From: Pseudomonas reactans
GTDB lineage: Bacteria; Pseudomonadota; Gammaproteobacteria; Pseudomonadales; Pseudomonadaceae
Direction of reading: 5' to 3'
Assembly (NCBI RefSeq): GCF_013385825.1
Contig: NZ_JACAPG010000006.1
Location: forward strand, 124,001 to 188,000
DNA: 64,000 nucleotides
Under the pieces are notes generated by a model. The model saw nothing but the letters and a program-made list of their open reading frames with translations. It did not search any database and was not told where the DNA came from. The position numbers and the translations under genes were made by a program. Positions 1-9,409 of this stretch are shown here, in pieces. The first letter of the stretch is position 1. Each line of letters opens with the position of its first letter.

Positions 1-36
1 GCCGAAACCAAAGGCTGTGCCACGCCTAGTCTGAGC

Positions 37-999
37 ATGTCCGATAAAATTGAACTTCGCGCAGAGGTGCCGTCCGAATTGGGCGGCCAACGCCTCGATC
101 AAGTCGCCGCACAATTATTCGCTGAGCACTCGCGCTCGCGCCTTTCCGCCTGGATCAAAGACGGCCGCCTGACTGTGGATGGAGCGGTTATCCGCCCGCG
201 AGACATAGTCCATGGCGGTGCGATTCTTGAGCTGACTGCCGAGCAGGAAGCCCAGGGAGAATGGGTCGCCCAGGACATCGAGCTGGATATCGTCTATGAA
301 GACGACGACATCCTGGTCATCAACAAACCCGCAGGCCTGGTGGTTCACCCGGCGGCCGGGCACGCTGATGGCACCTTGCTCAATGCCTTGTTGCACCACG
401 TGCCGGACATCATCAATGTCCCGCGCTGCGGCATCGTGCACCGTCTGGACAAGGACACCACCGGCTTGATGGTGGTGGCCAAGACCATTCAAGCGCAGAC
501 GCAGTTGGTCACACAATTGCAAAGCCGCAGCGTCAGCCGGATCTACGAATGCATCGTGATCGGCGTGGTGGTGGCAGGTGGCAAGATCAACGCCCCGATC
601 GGTCGCCACGGCCAGCAGCGCCAGCGTATGGCGGTGATGGAAGGCGGCAAGCAGGCCGTCAGCCACTACCGTGTGCTGGAGCGTTTCCGTTCCCACACCC
701 ACGTGCGGGTCAAGCTGGAAACCGGCCGTACCCACCAGATTCGCGTGCACATGGCGCACATCAACTTTCCGTTGGTCGGAGATCCGGCCTACGGTGGTCG
801 CTTCCGTATTCCGCCTGCGGCCAGCCAGACCATGGTTGAATCGTTGAAAACCTTCCCGCGCCAGGCACTGCATGCGCGCTTCTTGGAGTTGGACCATCCG
901 ACGAGCGGTAAGCGGATGAGCTGGGAATCGCCGCTGCCGGACGATCTGGTCTGGCTGCTGTCGCTGCTCAAGCAGGATCGCGAGGCGTTTATCGGATGA
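37..999 (+). CDS. rluD: 23S rRNA pseudouridine synthase RluD
   Basis: Makes pseudouridines in helix 69 of 23S rRNA (positions 1911/1915/1917 by E. coli numbering). The 320-residue length is normal for RluD. An N-terminal S4-like RNA-binding segment (about residues 18-65) precedes the catalytic domain. The HRLDKDTTG motif puts the catalytic aspartate at D138, and the late GRTHQIRVH motif is also present. The first ATG gives the standard N-terminus, although its ribosome site is weak. The stop overlaps the pgeF start as ATGA, so the two genes are probably translationally coupled. Nothing is odd about it. Confidence 0.96.
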   Translation: MSDKIELRAEVPSELGGQRLDQVAAQLFAEHSRSRLSAWIKDGRLTVDGAVIRPRDIVHGGAILELTAEQEAQGEWVAQDIELDIVYEDDDILVINKPAGLVVHPAAGHADGTLLNALLHHVPDIINVPRCGIVHRLDKDTTGLMVVAKTIQAQTQLVTQLQSRSVSRIYECIVIGVVVAGGKINAPIGRHGQQRQRMAVMEGGKQAVSHYRVLERFRSHTHVRVKLETGRTHQIRVHMAHINFPLVGDPAYGGRFRIPPAASQTMVESLKTFPRQALHARFLELDHPTSGKRMSWESPLPDDLVWLLSLLKQDREAFIG

Positions 1000-1721
1000 G
1001 TGACTGGCTGATTCCTGACTGGCCTGCGCCGGCTCAGGTGAAAGCCTGCGTCACCACCCGTGCGGGCGGCGTCAGCCTGACGCCGTTCGACAGCCTCAAC
1101 CTGGGCGATCACGTCGAGGACAGCCTGGAGGCCGTCCTTGAGAATCGCCGTCGCCTTAGCGATGCCTTCACTATTCAGCCGGCTTGGCTGCGTCAGGTTC
1201 ATGGTGTGACTGTGGTCGAAGCCGACCCAAATCGCACCGTCGAAGCGGATGGCAGTTGGACCAGCACCCCTGGCATTGCCTGCACCGCCATGACCGCCGA
1301 TTGCCTGCCTGCGTTGTTCTGCAACCGCGCCGGCACCCGTGTGGCGGCGGCCCATGCCGGTTGGCGTGGCCTGGCGGCGGGCGTGCTGGAAGCTGCCTTT
1401 GAAAGCCTGGATACCGATCCGGGTGAAGTGCTGGTCTGGCTTGGCCCGGCGATTGGCCCGCAAGCCTTTGAAGTCGGCCCGGAAGTGCGTGAAGCCTTCA
1501 TGCAGCAATTGCCGATCACCGCTGAAGCCTTCGTGCCCAGCCGCAATTCCGGCAAATTCATGGCCGACATCTATAAGCTGGCCCGTCTGCGCCTGGCCGC
1601 ACGTGGCGTCACTGCTGTTTATGGTGGCGGTTTATGCACCGTGACCGACCCGCGCTTCTTTTCTTACCGCCGTAGCCCACGCACCGGTCGGTTTGCCTCC
1701 CTTATCTGGCTGGAACGCTAG
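996..1721 (+). CDS. pgeF: peptidoglycan editing factor PgeF (YfiH/DUF152 family)
   Basis: This is a multicopper-polyphenol-oxidase-fold protein. In E. coli PgeF removes wrongly incorporated amino acids from peptidoglycan precursors; older annotations call it laccase-like. At 241 residues it has the family length. The metal or catalytic residues are visible: H69 in RQVHG, C103 in MTADCLP and H120 in AHAGWRG. The start is fixed by a 4-base ATGA overlap with rluD, an arrangement common in gamma-proteobacteria. The family assignment is secure; the exact reaction is taken from E. coli. Confidence 0.93.
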   Translation: MSDWLIPDWPAPAQVKACVTTRAGGVSLTPFDSLNLGDHVEDSLEAVLENRRRLSDAFTIQPAWLRQVHGVTVVEADPNRTVEADGSWTSTPGIACTAMTADCLPALFCNRAGTRVAAAHAGWRGLAAGVLEAAFESLDTDPGEVLVWLGPAIGPQAFEVGPEVREAFMQQLPITAEAFVPSRNSGKFMADIYKLARLRLAARGVTAVYGGGLCTVTDPRFFSYRRSPRTGRFASLIWLER

Positions 1722-1751
1722 ACTCCTCTGATCTGCGTCAACTGTCCGTCG

Positions 1752-1779
1752 CTTGAAACTCGCAGAATCCACCCCATCT
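1752..1779 (+). promoter_or_regulatory. sigma-32 (RpoH) heat-shock promoter of clpB
   Basis: CTTGAAA (1752-1758) and CCCCATCT (1772-1779) are separated by 13 bases, which is the consensus heat-shock promoter. It lies 72 bases upstream of the clpB ATG, as expected for a heat-shock chaperone. Confidence 0.9.
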
Positions 1780-1851
1780 ATAGGGGTATCTGGCAGGTTT
1801 CTTCATTCAGGATGTTTTATAGCTCCGGCCTGCTCAAAAGGAAGGTGACTA

Positions 1852-4416
1852 ATGCGTATTGATCGTTTAACCAGCAAATTACAGTTGGCATTATCTGACT
1901 CTCAATCCTTGGCGGTGGGCCTCGACCATCCGGCCATCGAGCCTGCACATTTGATGCAGGCGCTTCTGGAACAGCAAGGTGGTTCTATCAAGCCTTTGCT
2001 GATGCAGGTGGGCTTTGACGTCAACAGCCTGCGCAAGGAGTTGAGCAAAGAGCTCGACCAACTGCCGAAAATCCAAAACCCGACTGGCGACGTGAACATG
2101 TCCCAGGACTTGGCGCGCCTGCTGAACCAGGCAGACCGTCTGGCCCAGCAGAAGGGTGACCAGTTCATCTCCAGTGAACTGGTGCTGCTCGCCGCCATGG
2201 ACGAGAACAGCAAGCTCGGCAAGTTGTTGCTGGGCCAGGGCGTGAGCAAGAAAGCCCTGGAAAACGCCATCAACAACCTGCGCGGCGGCGACGCGGTGAA
2301 CGACCCCAACCATGAGGAGTCGCGCCAGGCCCTGGATAAATACACCGTCGACCTGACCAAGCGCGCCGAAGAAGGCAAGCTTGACCCGGTAATCGGCCGT
2401 GACGATGAAATCCGTCGCACCATCCAGGTCCTGCAACGTCGCACCAAGAACAACCCGGTGCTGATCGGCGAGCCTGGCGTGGGTAAAACCGCGATTGCCG
2501 AGGGCCTGGCCCAGCGCATCATCAATGGTGAAGTGCCGGACGGCCTCAAAGGCAAGCGCCTGCTGTCCTTGGACATGGGGTCGCTGATTGCCGGTGCCAA
2601 GTTCCGTGGCGAGTTCGAAGAACGCCTGAAATCCCTGCTTAATGAACTGTCGAAGCAGGAAGGGCAGATCATTCTGTTTATCGATGAACTGCACACCATG
2701 GTCGGCGCCGGTAAGGGCGAAGGTTCCATGGATGCGGGCAACATGCTCAAGCCAGCCTTGGCGCGGGGCGAGTTGCATTGTGTCGGTGCCACGACGCTCA
2801 ACGAATATCGCCAGTACATTGAAAAGGACGCGGCCCTTGAGCGTCGCTTCCAGAAAGTGCTGGTGGAAGAGCCGAGCGAAGAGGACACCATTGCGATCCT
2901 GCGTGGCCTGAAAGAGCGTTATGAGGTCCACCATAAGGTGGCGATCACTGACGGCGCGATCATTGCGGCGGCGAAATTGAGCCACCGCTACATCACGGAC
3001 CGTCAGCTGCCCGACAAGGCCATCGACCTGATCGACGAAGCGGCCAGCCGCATCCGTATGGAGATCGACTCCAAGCCGGAAGTACTCGACCGCCTGGATC
3101 GGCGCCTGATTCAACTGAAAGTTGAGTCCCAGGCCCTGAAGAAAGAAGAAGACGACGCGGCGAAGAAACGCCTGGAAAAACTTCAGGAAGAAATCGTCCG
3201 TCTGGAACGCGAGTATTCGGACCTGGAAGAAATCTGGACCTCGGAAAAAGCCGAAGTGCAAGGTTCTGCGCAGATCCAGCAAAAGATCGAGCAGTCCCGC
3301 CAGGAGCTGGAAGCCGCGCGCCGTAAAGGCGACCTGAACCGCATGGCCGAGTTGCAGTACGGGGTGATCCCGGACCTGGAGCGCAGCCTGCAGATGGTCG
3401 ACCAGCACGGCAAGCCTGAGAACCAGTTGCTGCGCAGCAAGGTGACCGAGGAAGAAATCGCCGAAGTCGTCTCGAAGTGGACCGGCATTCCGGTGTCGAA
3501 AATGCTCGAAGGCGAGCGCGACAAGCTGCTGAAGATGGAAAGCCTGTTGCACCAGCGCGTGATTGGCCAGGAAGAAGCCGTGGTGGCGGTGTCCAACGCG
3601 GTACGGCGTTCGCGGGCCGGTTTGTCCGACCCGAACCGTCCGAGCGGCTCGTTCATGTTCCTCGGCCCGACCGGTGTGGGTAAGACCGAGCTGTGCAAGG
3701 CCTTGGCCGAATTCCTCTTTGATACCGAAGAGGCCATGGTGCGGATCGATATGTCCGAATTCATGGAGAAACACTCGGTGGCTCGCTTGATCGGCGCACC
3801 ACCAGGCTATGTGGGCTACGAAGAGGGTGGTTACCTGACCGAGGCCGTGCGGCGCAAGCCTTACTCGGTGATCCTGCTGGATGAGGTCGAGAAGGCGCAT
3901 CCGGATGTGTTCAACATCCTGTTGCAAGTGCTGGAAGATGGCCGCCTGACGGACAGTCACGGGCGTACCGTGGACTTCCGCAACACGGTGATCGTGATGA
4001 CCTCCAACCTGGGCTCGGCACAGATCCAGGAGTTGGTGGGGGATCGTGAAGGCCAGCGTGCTGCCGTGATGGATGCGCTGACCAGCCACTTCCGTCCGGA
4101 GTTCATCAACCGGGTCGACGAAGTGGTGATCTTCGAGCCTCTGGCACGGGATCAGATCGCGGGCATCACTGAGATCCAGTTGAGTCGCCTGCGTGGTCGC
4201 CTGGCAGAGCGCGAGCTGGACTTGGTGTTGAGCAGCGAGGCGTTGGACAAGCTGATTGCGGTCGGTTACGACCCGGTGTATGGCGCACGGCCTCTGAAAC
4301 GTGCGATCCAGCGCTGGATCGAGAACCCGCTGGCCCAGCTGATCCTGTCCGGCAGCTTCATGCCGGGCACCAGCGTCGAGGCGACGGTGGAAAACGACGA
4401 AATTGTCTTCCACTAA
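1852..4416 (+). CDS. clpB: ATP-dependent disaggregase ClpB
   Basis: Hsp104-type AAA+ chaperone that, with DnaK/DnaJ/GrpE, pulls polypeptides out of aggregates in the cytosol. It has 854 residues, close to the E. coli protein. Order: Clp N domain (about 1-145), first AAA+ module with Walker A GEPGVGKT at 206-213 and Walker B LFIDELHT, the charged coiled-coil middle domain (about 410-525) that separates ClpB from ClpA/ClpC, and a second AAA+ module with GPTGVGKT near 605 and LLDEVEKAH. There is no ClpP-binding loop evident. A GAAGGTG ribosome site precedes the ATG. It is monocistronic, between an RpoH promoter and a strong terminator. Confidence 0.97.
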   Translation: MRIDRLTSKLQLALSDSQSLAVGLDHPAIEPAHLMQALLEQQGGSIKPLLMQVGFDVNSLRKELSKELDQLPKIQNPTGDVNMSQDLARLLNQADRLAQQKGDQFISSELVLLAAMDENSKLGKLLLGQGVSKKALENAINNLRGGDAVNDPNHEESRQALDKYTVDLTKRAEEGKLDPVIGRDDEIRRTIQVLQRRTKNNPVLIGEPGVGKTAIAEGLAQRIINGEVPDGLKGKRLLSLDMGSLIAGAKFRGEFEERLKSLLNELSKQEGQIILFIDELHTMVGAGKGEGSMDAGNMLKPALARGELHCVGATTLNEYRQYIEKDAALERRFQKVLVEEPSEEDTIAILRGLKERYEVHHKVAITDGAIIAAAKLSHRYITDRQLPDKAIDLIDEAASRIRMEIDSKPEVLDRLDRRLIQLKVESQALKKEEDDAAKKRLEKLQEEIVRLEREYSDLEEIWTSEKAEVQGSAQIQQKIEQSRQELEAARRKGDLNRMAELQYGVIPDLERSLQMVDQHGKPENQLLRSKVTEEEIAEVVSKWTGIPVSKMLEGERDKLLKMESLLHQRVIGQEEAVVAVSNAVRRSRAGLSDPNRPSGSFMFLGPTGVGKTELCKALAEFLFDTEEAMVRIDMSEFMEKHSVARLIGAPPGYVGYEEGGYLTEAVRRKPYSVILLDEVEKAHPDVFNILLQVLEDGRLTDSHGRTVDFRNTVIVMTSNLGSAQIQELVGDREGQRAAVMDALTSHFRPEFINRVDEVVIFEPLARDQIAGITEIQLSRLRGRLAERELDLVLSSEALDKLIAVGYDPVYGARPLKRAIQRWIENPLAQLILSGSFMPGTSVEATVENDEIVFH

Positions 4417-4441
4417 TCCCAGGTCTGTTGGGTAATAAGAG

Positions 4442-4471
4442 AAGGCCCCGCATTGCGGGGCCTTTTTTTTT
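4442..4471 (+). terminator. intrinsic terminator of clpB
   Basis: A 10-bp GC-rich hairpin (AAGGCCCCGC / GCGGGGCCTT with a 3-base loop) runs into a T tract, about 25 bases after the clpB stop. Confidence 0.93.
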
Positions 4472-4603
4472 CGATAGGGCGTTGAACTGTAAGGCAAAGG
4501 CTTGTAAAGTGCGCCCCGCAGCAACGTCAGCCCACGGGTTTCTTCTCCCCAAGAAGAAATCAGAAACAAGCGCAAATCATTGTCTTAAAAGCAATTTAAA
4601 GGG

Positions 4604-4631
4604 TTGACAGGGGTTTTTAAGATTGTAGAAT
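4604..4631 (+). promoter_or_regulatory. promoter of the tRNA cluster
   Basis: TTGACA (4604-4609), a 16-base spacer and TAGAAT (4626-4631) are followed by a GC-only stretch (GCGCGCC). This is the discriminator type associated with stringent control of stable RNA. The first tRNA begins about 80 bases downstream, leaving a leader for processing. Confidence 0.75.
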
Positions 4632-4718
4632 AGCGCGCCTCAGAGACATGAACGTAGCGATACGGACAAGTCGAAGAGAAGGTAGTAAGCAACAACGTAG
4701 CACTTTGAAATATGTAGT

Positions 4719-4794
4719 TCCGTGATAGCTCAGTCGGTAGAGCAAATGACTGTTAATCATTGGGTCCCAGGTTCGAGTCCTGGTCACGGAGCCA
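4719..4794 (+). tRNA. tRNA-Asn (GTT)
   Basis: A 76-base cloverleaf: acceptor TCCGTGA pairs with TCACGGA, the anticodon GTT (4752-4754) sits in loop CTGTTAA, there is a GTTCGAGTC T loop region, and CCA is encoded. Confidence 0.96.
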
Positions 4795-4804
4795 ATTTCA
4801 ATAT

Positions 4805-4881
4805 CGGGGTATAGCGCAGTCCGGTAGCGCGCCTGCTTTGGGAGCAGGATGTCGGGAGTTCGAATCCCCCTACCCCGACCA
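4805..4881 (+). tRNA. tRNA-Pro (TGG), copy 1
   Basis: A 77-base cloverleaf: acceptor CGGGGTA/TACCCCG, anticodon stem CCTGC/GCAGG with loop TTTGGGA, anticodon TGG, encoded CCA. The outer T-stem pair is G-C. Confidence 0.96.
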
Positions 4882-4886
4882 TATTT

Positions 4887-4962
4887 GGGTCGTTAGCTCA
4901 GTTGGTAGAGCAGTTGGCTTTTAACCAATTGGTCGTAGGTTCGAATCCCACACGACCCACCA
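4887..4962 (+). tRNA. tRNA-Lys (TTT)
   Basis: A 76-base cloverleaf: acceptor GGGTCGT/ACGACCC, anticodon loop CTTTTAA with anticodon TTT, encoded CCA. It is in the same transcript as the preceding Asn and Pro genes. Confidence 0.96.
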
Positions 4963-5026
4963 TTTTTGAGACCAGCTAATGCTGGAATCGAATCTTAAGA
5001 TCAGAGGCCAAAAGCACTGATCGAAG

Positions 5027-5054
5027 AAGGCGACTGAAAGGTCGCCTTTTTTTT
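5027..5054 (+). terminator. intrinsic terminator between tRNA-Lys and the second tRNA-Pro
   Basis: AAGGCGAC / GTCGCCTT hairpin with a 6-base loop and a long T tract ending only two bases before the next tRNA begins. Confidence 0.88.
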
Positions 5055-5056
5055 AC

Positions 5057-5133
5057 CGGGGTATAGCGCAGTCCGGTAGCGCGCCTGCTTTGGGAGCAGG
5101 ATGTCAGGAGTTCGAATCCCCTTACCCCGACCA
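5057..5133 (+). tRNA. tRNA-Pro (TGG), copy 2
   Basis: Nearly identical to the copy at 4805-4881, with anticodon TGG and encoded CCA. The two differences are the paired ends of the T stem (G-C in copy 1, A-T here), so the stem is preserved by a compensatory change. It starts two bases after a T tract, so its transcription needs readthrough or a promoter hidden in the preceding sequence. Confidence 0.94.
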
Positions 5134-5138
5134 TATTA

Positions 5139-5174
5139 AAAATCCTCGTATCGAAAGATACGGGGATTTTTTTT
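5139..5174 (+). terminator. intrinsic terminator after the second tRNA-Pro
   Basis: Hairpin with a GAAA loop (GTATC gaaa GATAC core, extended by CC/GG and A/T pairs) followed by eight T residues. Confidence 0.88.
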
Positions 5175-5204
5175 GCTCACGATTTCATCATTCGGCACTG
5201 CCCC

Positions 5205-5288
5205 TGTAGGAGCCGGCTTGCCGGCGATGGCGTCAGCGAGATATTGGTGATCTCAAGGCCGCCATCGCCGGCAAGCCGGGCTCCTACA
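5205..5288. repeat. REPIN (paired REP sequences)
   Basis: Two inverted arms of the form TGTAGGAGCCGGCTTGCC... face each other around a short unique spacer. The right arm carries one extra G compared with the other copies at 39071-39154 and 45778-45842. It sits between the tRNA cluster and the end of ndh. Confidence 0.85.
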
Positions 5289-5300
5289 GAGGGGGCGTTG

Positions 5301-6599
5301 TCAGTGAAGTTTGAGCCGTGGCTCGGTGCCACGCCCAATCTTGCTCCCCAGCATCAGCATCGCTGTACGGAAGAACCCATACAGCGCCATCTGGTGCATG
5401 CGGTACAGCGACACATAGAACATCCGCGCCAGCCAGCCTTCAAGCATCACACTGCCGGTGAGGTTGCCCATCAAGTTACCCACCGCCGAGAAACGCGACA
5501 GCGAGATCAGTGAGCCGTAGTCGGTGTACTTGTAGCTTGGCAGGTCCTTGCCTTCGATGCGCAGCTTCAGCGACTTGGCCAACAGCGATGCTTGCTGGTG
5601 AGCGGCCTGGGCGCGTGGCGGTACATTGCGATCGGTGCCCGGTTGCGGGCAGGCGGCGCAGTCGCCAAAGGCAAAGATGTTTTCGTCGCGGGTGGTTTGC
5701 AGCGTCGGCAACACTTGCAGTTGGTTGATGCGGTTGGTTTCCAGGCCATCGATGTCCTTGAGGAAACCTGGCGCGCGAATGCCTGCGGCCCATACCTTGA
5801 GGCTGGCGGGGATCACCTGGCCGCTGCTGGTGATCAACGCGTCGGCCGTCACTTCGCTGACCGCCGAGTTGGTCAGCACGGTCACCCCAAGCTTCTCCAG
5901 GGTTTTATGCACAGGCCCGCCGATACGCTCCGGCAGGGCAGGCAGCACCCGTGGGCCGGCTTCGATCAGGGTGATGTGCATGTTTTCCGGCTTGATACGG
6001 TCCAGGCCGTAGGCGGCCAGCTCATGCGCGGCGTTGTGCAGTTCGGCGGCCAGCTCGACCCCGGTGGCCCCCGCGCCGACGATGGCAACGCTGATCTTTT
6101 CCACCACATCCGTTTGCCCGGCATGGGCGCGCAGGTAGTGGTTGAGCAGTTGCTGGTGGAAGCGCTCGGCCTGCTTGCGGGTGTCGAGGAACAGGCAGTG
6201 TTGCGCCGCGCCTTCGGTGCCGAAGTCATTGGTGGTGCTGCCAACGGCAATCACCAGGCTGTCATAGCCCAGCACGCGCGCGGGTACCAGCTCACGGCCT
6301 TCTTCATCGAGGGTGGCGGCCAGCTGGATCTTCTTCTGTTCACGGTCGAGCCCGCTCATGCGCCCCAGTTGGAACTCGAAGTGGTTCCATTTAGCTTGGG
6401 CGACATAGTTGAGTTCGTCTTCCGAGGAATTGAGCGAACCGGCCGCCACTTCGTGCAGCAAGGGCTTCCAGATGTGGGTCAGGTTGGCGTCTACCAGCGT
6501 GATGCTGGCGGTGCCGCGCTTGCCCAGAGTCTTACCCAGGCGGGTAGCCAACTCCAGGCCGCCGGCGCCGCCGCCGACGATAATAATACGATGGGTCAT
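5301..6599 (-). CDS. ndh: type II NADH dehydrogenase (NDH-2)
   Basis: Single-subunit, non-proton-pumping NADH:quinone oxidoreductase on the inner face of the cytoplasmic membrane. It has two dinucleotide-binding folds: FAD at the N-terminus (IIVGGGAGGLELA) and NADH near residue 165 (VAIVGAGATGVELAAEL). The C-terminal part is amphipathic, as expected for membrane attachment. I chose the ATG at 6599 (432 residues, MTHRIIIVGG...), since the FAD fold begins at once; the frame is open to a TTG at 6614. It is monocistronic, with a REPIN beyond its stop. Confidence 0.93.
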   Translation of the reverse strand: MTHRIIIVGGGAGGLELATRLGKTLGKRGTASITLVDANLTHIWKPLLHEVAAGSLNSSEDELNYVAQAKWNHFEFQLGRMSGLDREQKKIQLAATLDEEGRELVPARVLGYDSLVIAVGSTTNDFGTEGAAQHCLFLDTRKQAERFHQQLLNHYLRAHAGQTDVVEKISVAIVGAGATGVELAAELHNAAHELAAYGLDRIKPENMHITLIEAGPRVLPALPERIGGPVHKTLEKLGVTVLTNSAVSEVTADALITSSGQVIPASLKVWAAGIRAPGFLKDIDGLETNRINQLQVLPTLQTTRDENIFAFGDCAACPQPGTDRNVPPRAQAAHQQASLLAKSLKLRIEGKDLPSYKYTDYGSLISLSRFSAVGNLMGNLTGSVMLEGWLARMFYVSLYRMHQMALYGFFRTAMLMLGSKIGRGTEPRLKLH

Positions 6600-6659
6600 G
6601 GGGATATCTCGCAAGGCTAAAAGAAATCGGAGCAGTTACCCCCGCGAGCGCCAGGCAGC

Positions 6660-6833
6660 TCATAGCGTCAGGTAACTCAAAAGTCGGCTCAGCAAGCCCA
6701 GGCCGATCACCACAACAAGCACCACACCCAGGAGCAGCCATGGCCGGAAAGGCTTGCGCTCGACTCGGTTTTGGGAGAGTTGCAGGTACTCTTCGACATG
6801 CTGTTGGTCATCGGGGTTCAGGCGGCTGGTCAT
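6660..6833 (-). CDS. small single-pass membrane protein, DUF3094-like
   Basis: A 57-residue protein with a hydrophilic N-terminus (residues about 1-30), an RPF/RPW motif and one C-terminal transmembrane helix (about 33-55). It resembles the small DUF3094 proteins found beside ndh in Pseudomonas; that label is from memory. The ATG at 6833 has a GAGG ribosome site 8 bases upstream, while the longer TTG start has none. The function is unknown. Its position upstream of ndh on the same strand suggests cotranscription. Confidence 0.75.
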   Translation of the reverse strand: MTSRLNPDDQQHVEEYLQLSQNRVERKPFRPWLLLGVVLVVVIGLGLLSRLLSYLTL

Positions 6834-6887
6834 AAAGGCCTCGTCAGGTAGACGTTGCAAAAGGGCGCCACGTTACAGTCCGGGGGA

Positions 6888-7517
6888 TCAGAGGCTGATG
6901 CCCACATCGAATACTATGCTGCGGCCCAGGTTGTTGCGCAAGAAATCCGGTGCGTCCGGGTGCGCGAACAGCACCCGCGCAAACGTCGGTCCCACCAGCG
7001 ACAACGAGCGCCAGCCCTGGCGCAGGTATTCGGTTGGCGGCGGAAAATGACTGTTGAGGTCGAGTACTTCGCGCTTGAGGCTGGTGAAGGCGACGATATC
7101 CAACTCCCCCAGGTCCATCCCGCGTTCTTTATAGTTATGCGCCTTCTTGCGCAGTGTAGGTGCCAGGCGCAATAAAAACTCGTGGGCCGGAATGCGCCGC
7201 GGCTTGGCTTCGCGCCGCACCAATTGGCTCAGGGAGAAGGCGCTGCGCCGACGCAGCAACTCGTCGCGCCATTCGTCGTTCAGGCGGCGGCCCTCATCCA
7301 GTACGAAAAACACTTCGAAGCTGGCATCGCGAAACAGTACGTCCGGCGGTTCTTGCCCGGCGGCATGAAACTCTTCGGCTCGGTAGGGCACGTTCAAGCC
7401 TTGCAACAGGCGCTGGCAGACCCAACGCTCACGCTCCCATTTGCGGGCATTGGACAGGAACGCGTTGGCTTGTTCGGCCGCAACGGTGAGTAGGCGCAGG
7501 TAGTCTGAGTCATCCAT
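6888..7517 (-). CDS. conserved protein, DUF1780-like (possible PD-(D/E)XK nuclease fold)
   Basis: A 209-residue soluble protein starting MDDSDYLRLL. I recognise it as a DUF1780 protein, a Pseudomonas-type family sometimes compared to PD-(D/E)XK nucleases. Charged blocks such as EVFFVLDEGRRLNDEWRDELLRRR and the ELDIVAFTSLKREVL segment are visible, but no active site can be assigned with certainty. The start is at 7517, because translation further upstream is unlike the family. It is divergent from the 7621 gene and followed by the small membrane gene and ndh. Confidence 0.7.
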   Translation of the reverse strand: MDDSDYLRLLTVAAEQANAFLSNARKWERERWVCQRLLQGLNVPYRAEEFHAAGQEPPDVLFRDASFEVFFVLDEGRRLNDEWRDELLRRRSAFSLSQLVRREAKPRRIPAHEFLLRLAPTLRKKAHNYKERGMDLGELDIVAFTSLKREVLDLNSHFPPPTEYLRQGWRSLSLVGPTFARVLFAHPDAPDFLRNNLGRSIVFDVGISL

Positions 7518-7620
7518 AGCTAGCAGCTTAGCGCTCAAATGATGACCGCAGGAAGTACCTCCATGAAGCGTCGGTGTAAACTGATCATCCGACCGATATT
7601 CGACCAGAGGGAGTGTCGCC

Positions 7621-8310
7621 GTGATCAGTGCCGCACTGCTGGCGCCAACGACTATGGGCATTGGCTGGCTGTTCTATGCGCCGGTGGTGCTGTGGGCGAT
7701 CCTGCGCTCGCCCTGGGTCGAGTTGTTTGCCGACCGCCGCCGCCAGCACTTGCTGTTCGGCACGGTGTTCGCGTTGTTCATGCTGTGGCTGGTACGGCGG
7801 GACTTTGATACCGGCGTGTCGTACCACTTCATCGGCATGACCGCCGTGACCCTGTTGCTGGATTGGCCTTTGGCAATTGTCGGTGGCTTTGCCGCCCAGT
7901 TGGGCCTGATGATGTTAGGGCGCCAAGACCTCGCCGCCCTTGGCGTCAATGGCCTGTTGCTGATCGTGCTGCCAGTGCTGGTCACTGAAGCCTGCGCGCT
8001 GCTGGTCGAGCGAGCACAGCCGCGTAATCCCTTTGTGTATATCTTCTGTTCCGGGTTCTTTGCCGCCGCATTGTCGGCATTGCTCTGCCTGCTGTTGGGG
8101 CTGGGGCTGCTGTGGTTCGACGGCCGCTTCGCCATGCCGGAATGGCTGGAGGATTTCGTCGGCTACCTATGGCTGATCATCTTCCCCGAAGCTTTTATCA
8201 ACGGCATGGTCATCAGCGCCCTGGTGGTGTTTTGCCCGGAATGGCTGGAGACTTTCAACCGCACGCGCTACCTCTCGGCGCCCTGGAAGGATGACGATTC
8301 GCCGCGTTGA
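7621..8310 (+). CDS. CbiM/energy-coupling-factor-type membrane permease
   Basis: A 229-residue integral membrane protein with about six hydrophobic helices. The MxIGWLFYAPVVLWAI start and the IIFPEAFINGMVISALVVF segment near the end resemble substrate-specific S components of the CbiM type (cobalt/nickel ECF transporters). No ATPase or T component lies nearby, so the solute and partner are unknown. The GTG start is preceded by GAGGGAG at a good distance. The gene occupies the same neighbourhood as in other pseudomonads. Confidence 0.7.
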   Translation: MISAALLAPTTMGIGWLFYAPVVLWAILRSPWVELFADRRRQHLLFGTVFALFMLWLVRRDFDTGVSYHFIGMTAVTLLLDWPLAIVGGFAAQLGLMMLGRQDLAALGVNGLLLIVLPVLVTEACALLVERAQPRNPFVYIFCSGFFAAALSALLCLLLGLGLLWFDGRFAMPEWLEDFVGYLWLIIFPEAFINGMVISALVVFCPEWLETFNRTRYLSAPWKDDDSPR

Positions 8311-8376
8311 TCCAGATCAAATCTCGCACACGCAGGCAGGCCCATGCTCTGCAAAATTTTTCCAGGAGCACGGATC

Positions 8377-8592
8377 ATGAGTGTGTACGAGTGGGCACGG
8401 CAGGAGTTGCGCAGAAGCCAGGATGCGGCACAGGAAATCGGTTTTGACCCAGGCCTGACCCTGCGCGCCATGCTCAGCGCAGTAGTGCAGCAGAGCAAGG
8501 GTGTACGCAGTTTTGAAGACCTGGCCGACGAGCTGCAATACCTTGCAGAAAACCTCGACGACCAGCAGGAATACGCCTTTATGCGCCCTTAG
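8377..8592 (+). CDS. small conserved Pseudomonas protein of unknown function
   Basis: A 71-residue, acidic, helical protein beginning [15 protein letters not shown], with no signal peptide or known motif. The ATG at 8377 has an AGGAG site 8 bases upstream and is preferred over an in-frame ATG at 8344. Its stop overlaps the stop of yacG on the other strand by four bases (tail to tail). The function is not recognised. Confidence 0.7.
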   Translation: MSVYEWARQELRRSQDAAQEIGFDPGLTLRAMLSAVVQQSKGVRSFEDLADELQYLAENLDDQQEYAFMRP

Positions 8593-8789
8593 TGGCGCGG
8601 CGGCAGGTCTTCGGAAAACAGCTCGTCTTCGGCATCCGGGGCCACGGGGATCTTGTGTTCCTCAGCGGCCCAGGCGCCCAGGTCGATGAGTTTGCAGCGG
8701 TCCGAGCAGAACGGCCGGTTGAGGTTGGTCGCTTTCCATTCCACGGGGGCGCCGCAGGTTGGGCAGTCGACGGTCAAGGGTTGGCTCAT
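8589..8789 (-). CDS. yacG: zinc-binding DNA gyrase inhibitor YacG
   Basis: A 66-residue protein with the four zinc ligands C9, C12, C28 and C32 (CPTCG... FCSDRC) and the following [11 protein letters not shown] segment typical of YacG. In E. coli YacG binds GyrB and inhibits supercoiling. It overlaps the coaE stop by four bases and is the last gene of the pilC-pilD-coaE-yacG set, a conserved order in pseudomonads. Confidence 0.95.
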   Translation of the reverse strand: MSQPLTVDCPTCGAPVEWKATNLNRPFCSDRCKLIDLGAWAAEEHKIPVAPDAEDELFSEDLPPRH

Positions 8790-9409
8790 GATCGGCCTCC
8801 ACGCAAAGTAAGGTAAAAGTGGTGCAGTCGCTCGACCTCGCTGTGCAGCCAGGCGAGGTCCTGGTCATTGACCAGGACGTCATCGGCATGTTTCAGGCGG
8901 TCTTCACGGCTGGACTGCGCCTTGAGAATCGCCTGCACCTGCTGTTCGTTGATGCCGTCGCGCTGCAGGGTACGCTGAATCTGCAGCGATTGCGGCACGT
9001 CGATCACCAGGATGCGCTGGGTCATGCTGTACTGGCCGGACTCGATCAGCAGTGGCGACACCAGAATCGCGTAAGGTGACGTCGCGCGCGCCAGGTGGCT
9101 GCGGATCTCTTCGCCAATCAACGGATGCAGCAGGGCTTCGAGCCAGCGGCGTTCTTCGGGGACTTCAAAGATCAGCTTGCGCAAGGCGGCGCGATCCAGC
9201 TGGCCGTCAGCTTGCAGCACGCCGGCACCAAAGTGCTCAGCGATGCGCGCCAATGCCGGACGGCCAGGCTCGACCACCCAGCGGGCGGCGTGATCGGCGT
9301 CCACCAAATCGATACCCAGGTCGATAAAGTGCTGCGCCGCCGCGCTTTTGCCGCTGCCGATACCGCCGGTGAGGCCGAGAATCCATGGAGTTGCAACAGA
9401 AGTGGTCAT
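8786..9409 (-). CDS. coaE: dephospho-CoA kinase
   Basis: Catalyses the last step of coenzyme A synthesis, phosphorylating dephospho-CoA on the ribose. It has 207 residues. The P-loop [11 protein letters not shown] lies at 12-22 and the family's DxDHAARW motif follows. The frame stays open far upstream, but the ATG at 9409 gives the correct N-terminus and overlaps the pilD stop as ATGA. Translational coupling to pilD upstream and yacG downstream is likely. Confidence 0.95.
   Translation of the reverse strand: MTTSVATPWILGLTGGIGSGKSAAAQHFIDLGIDLVDADHAARWVVEPGRPALARIAEHFGAGVLQADGQLDRAALRKLIFEVPEERRWLEALLHPLIGEEIRSHLARATSPYAILVSPLLIESGQYSMTQRILVIDVPQSLQIQRTLQRDGINEQQVQAILKAQSSREDRLKHADDVLVNDQDLAWLHSEVERLHHFYLTLRGGRS

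Noticed and set aside
1891..4575. Very long open frame opposite clpB (894 codons)
   Set aside because: GC-rich shadow of clpB: no ribosome site and low-complexity H/Q/L/R-rich protein; it also crosses the clpB terminator.
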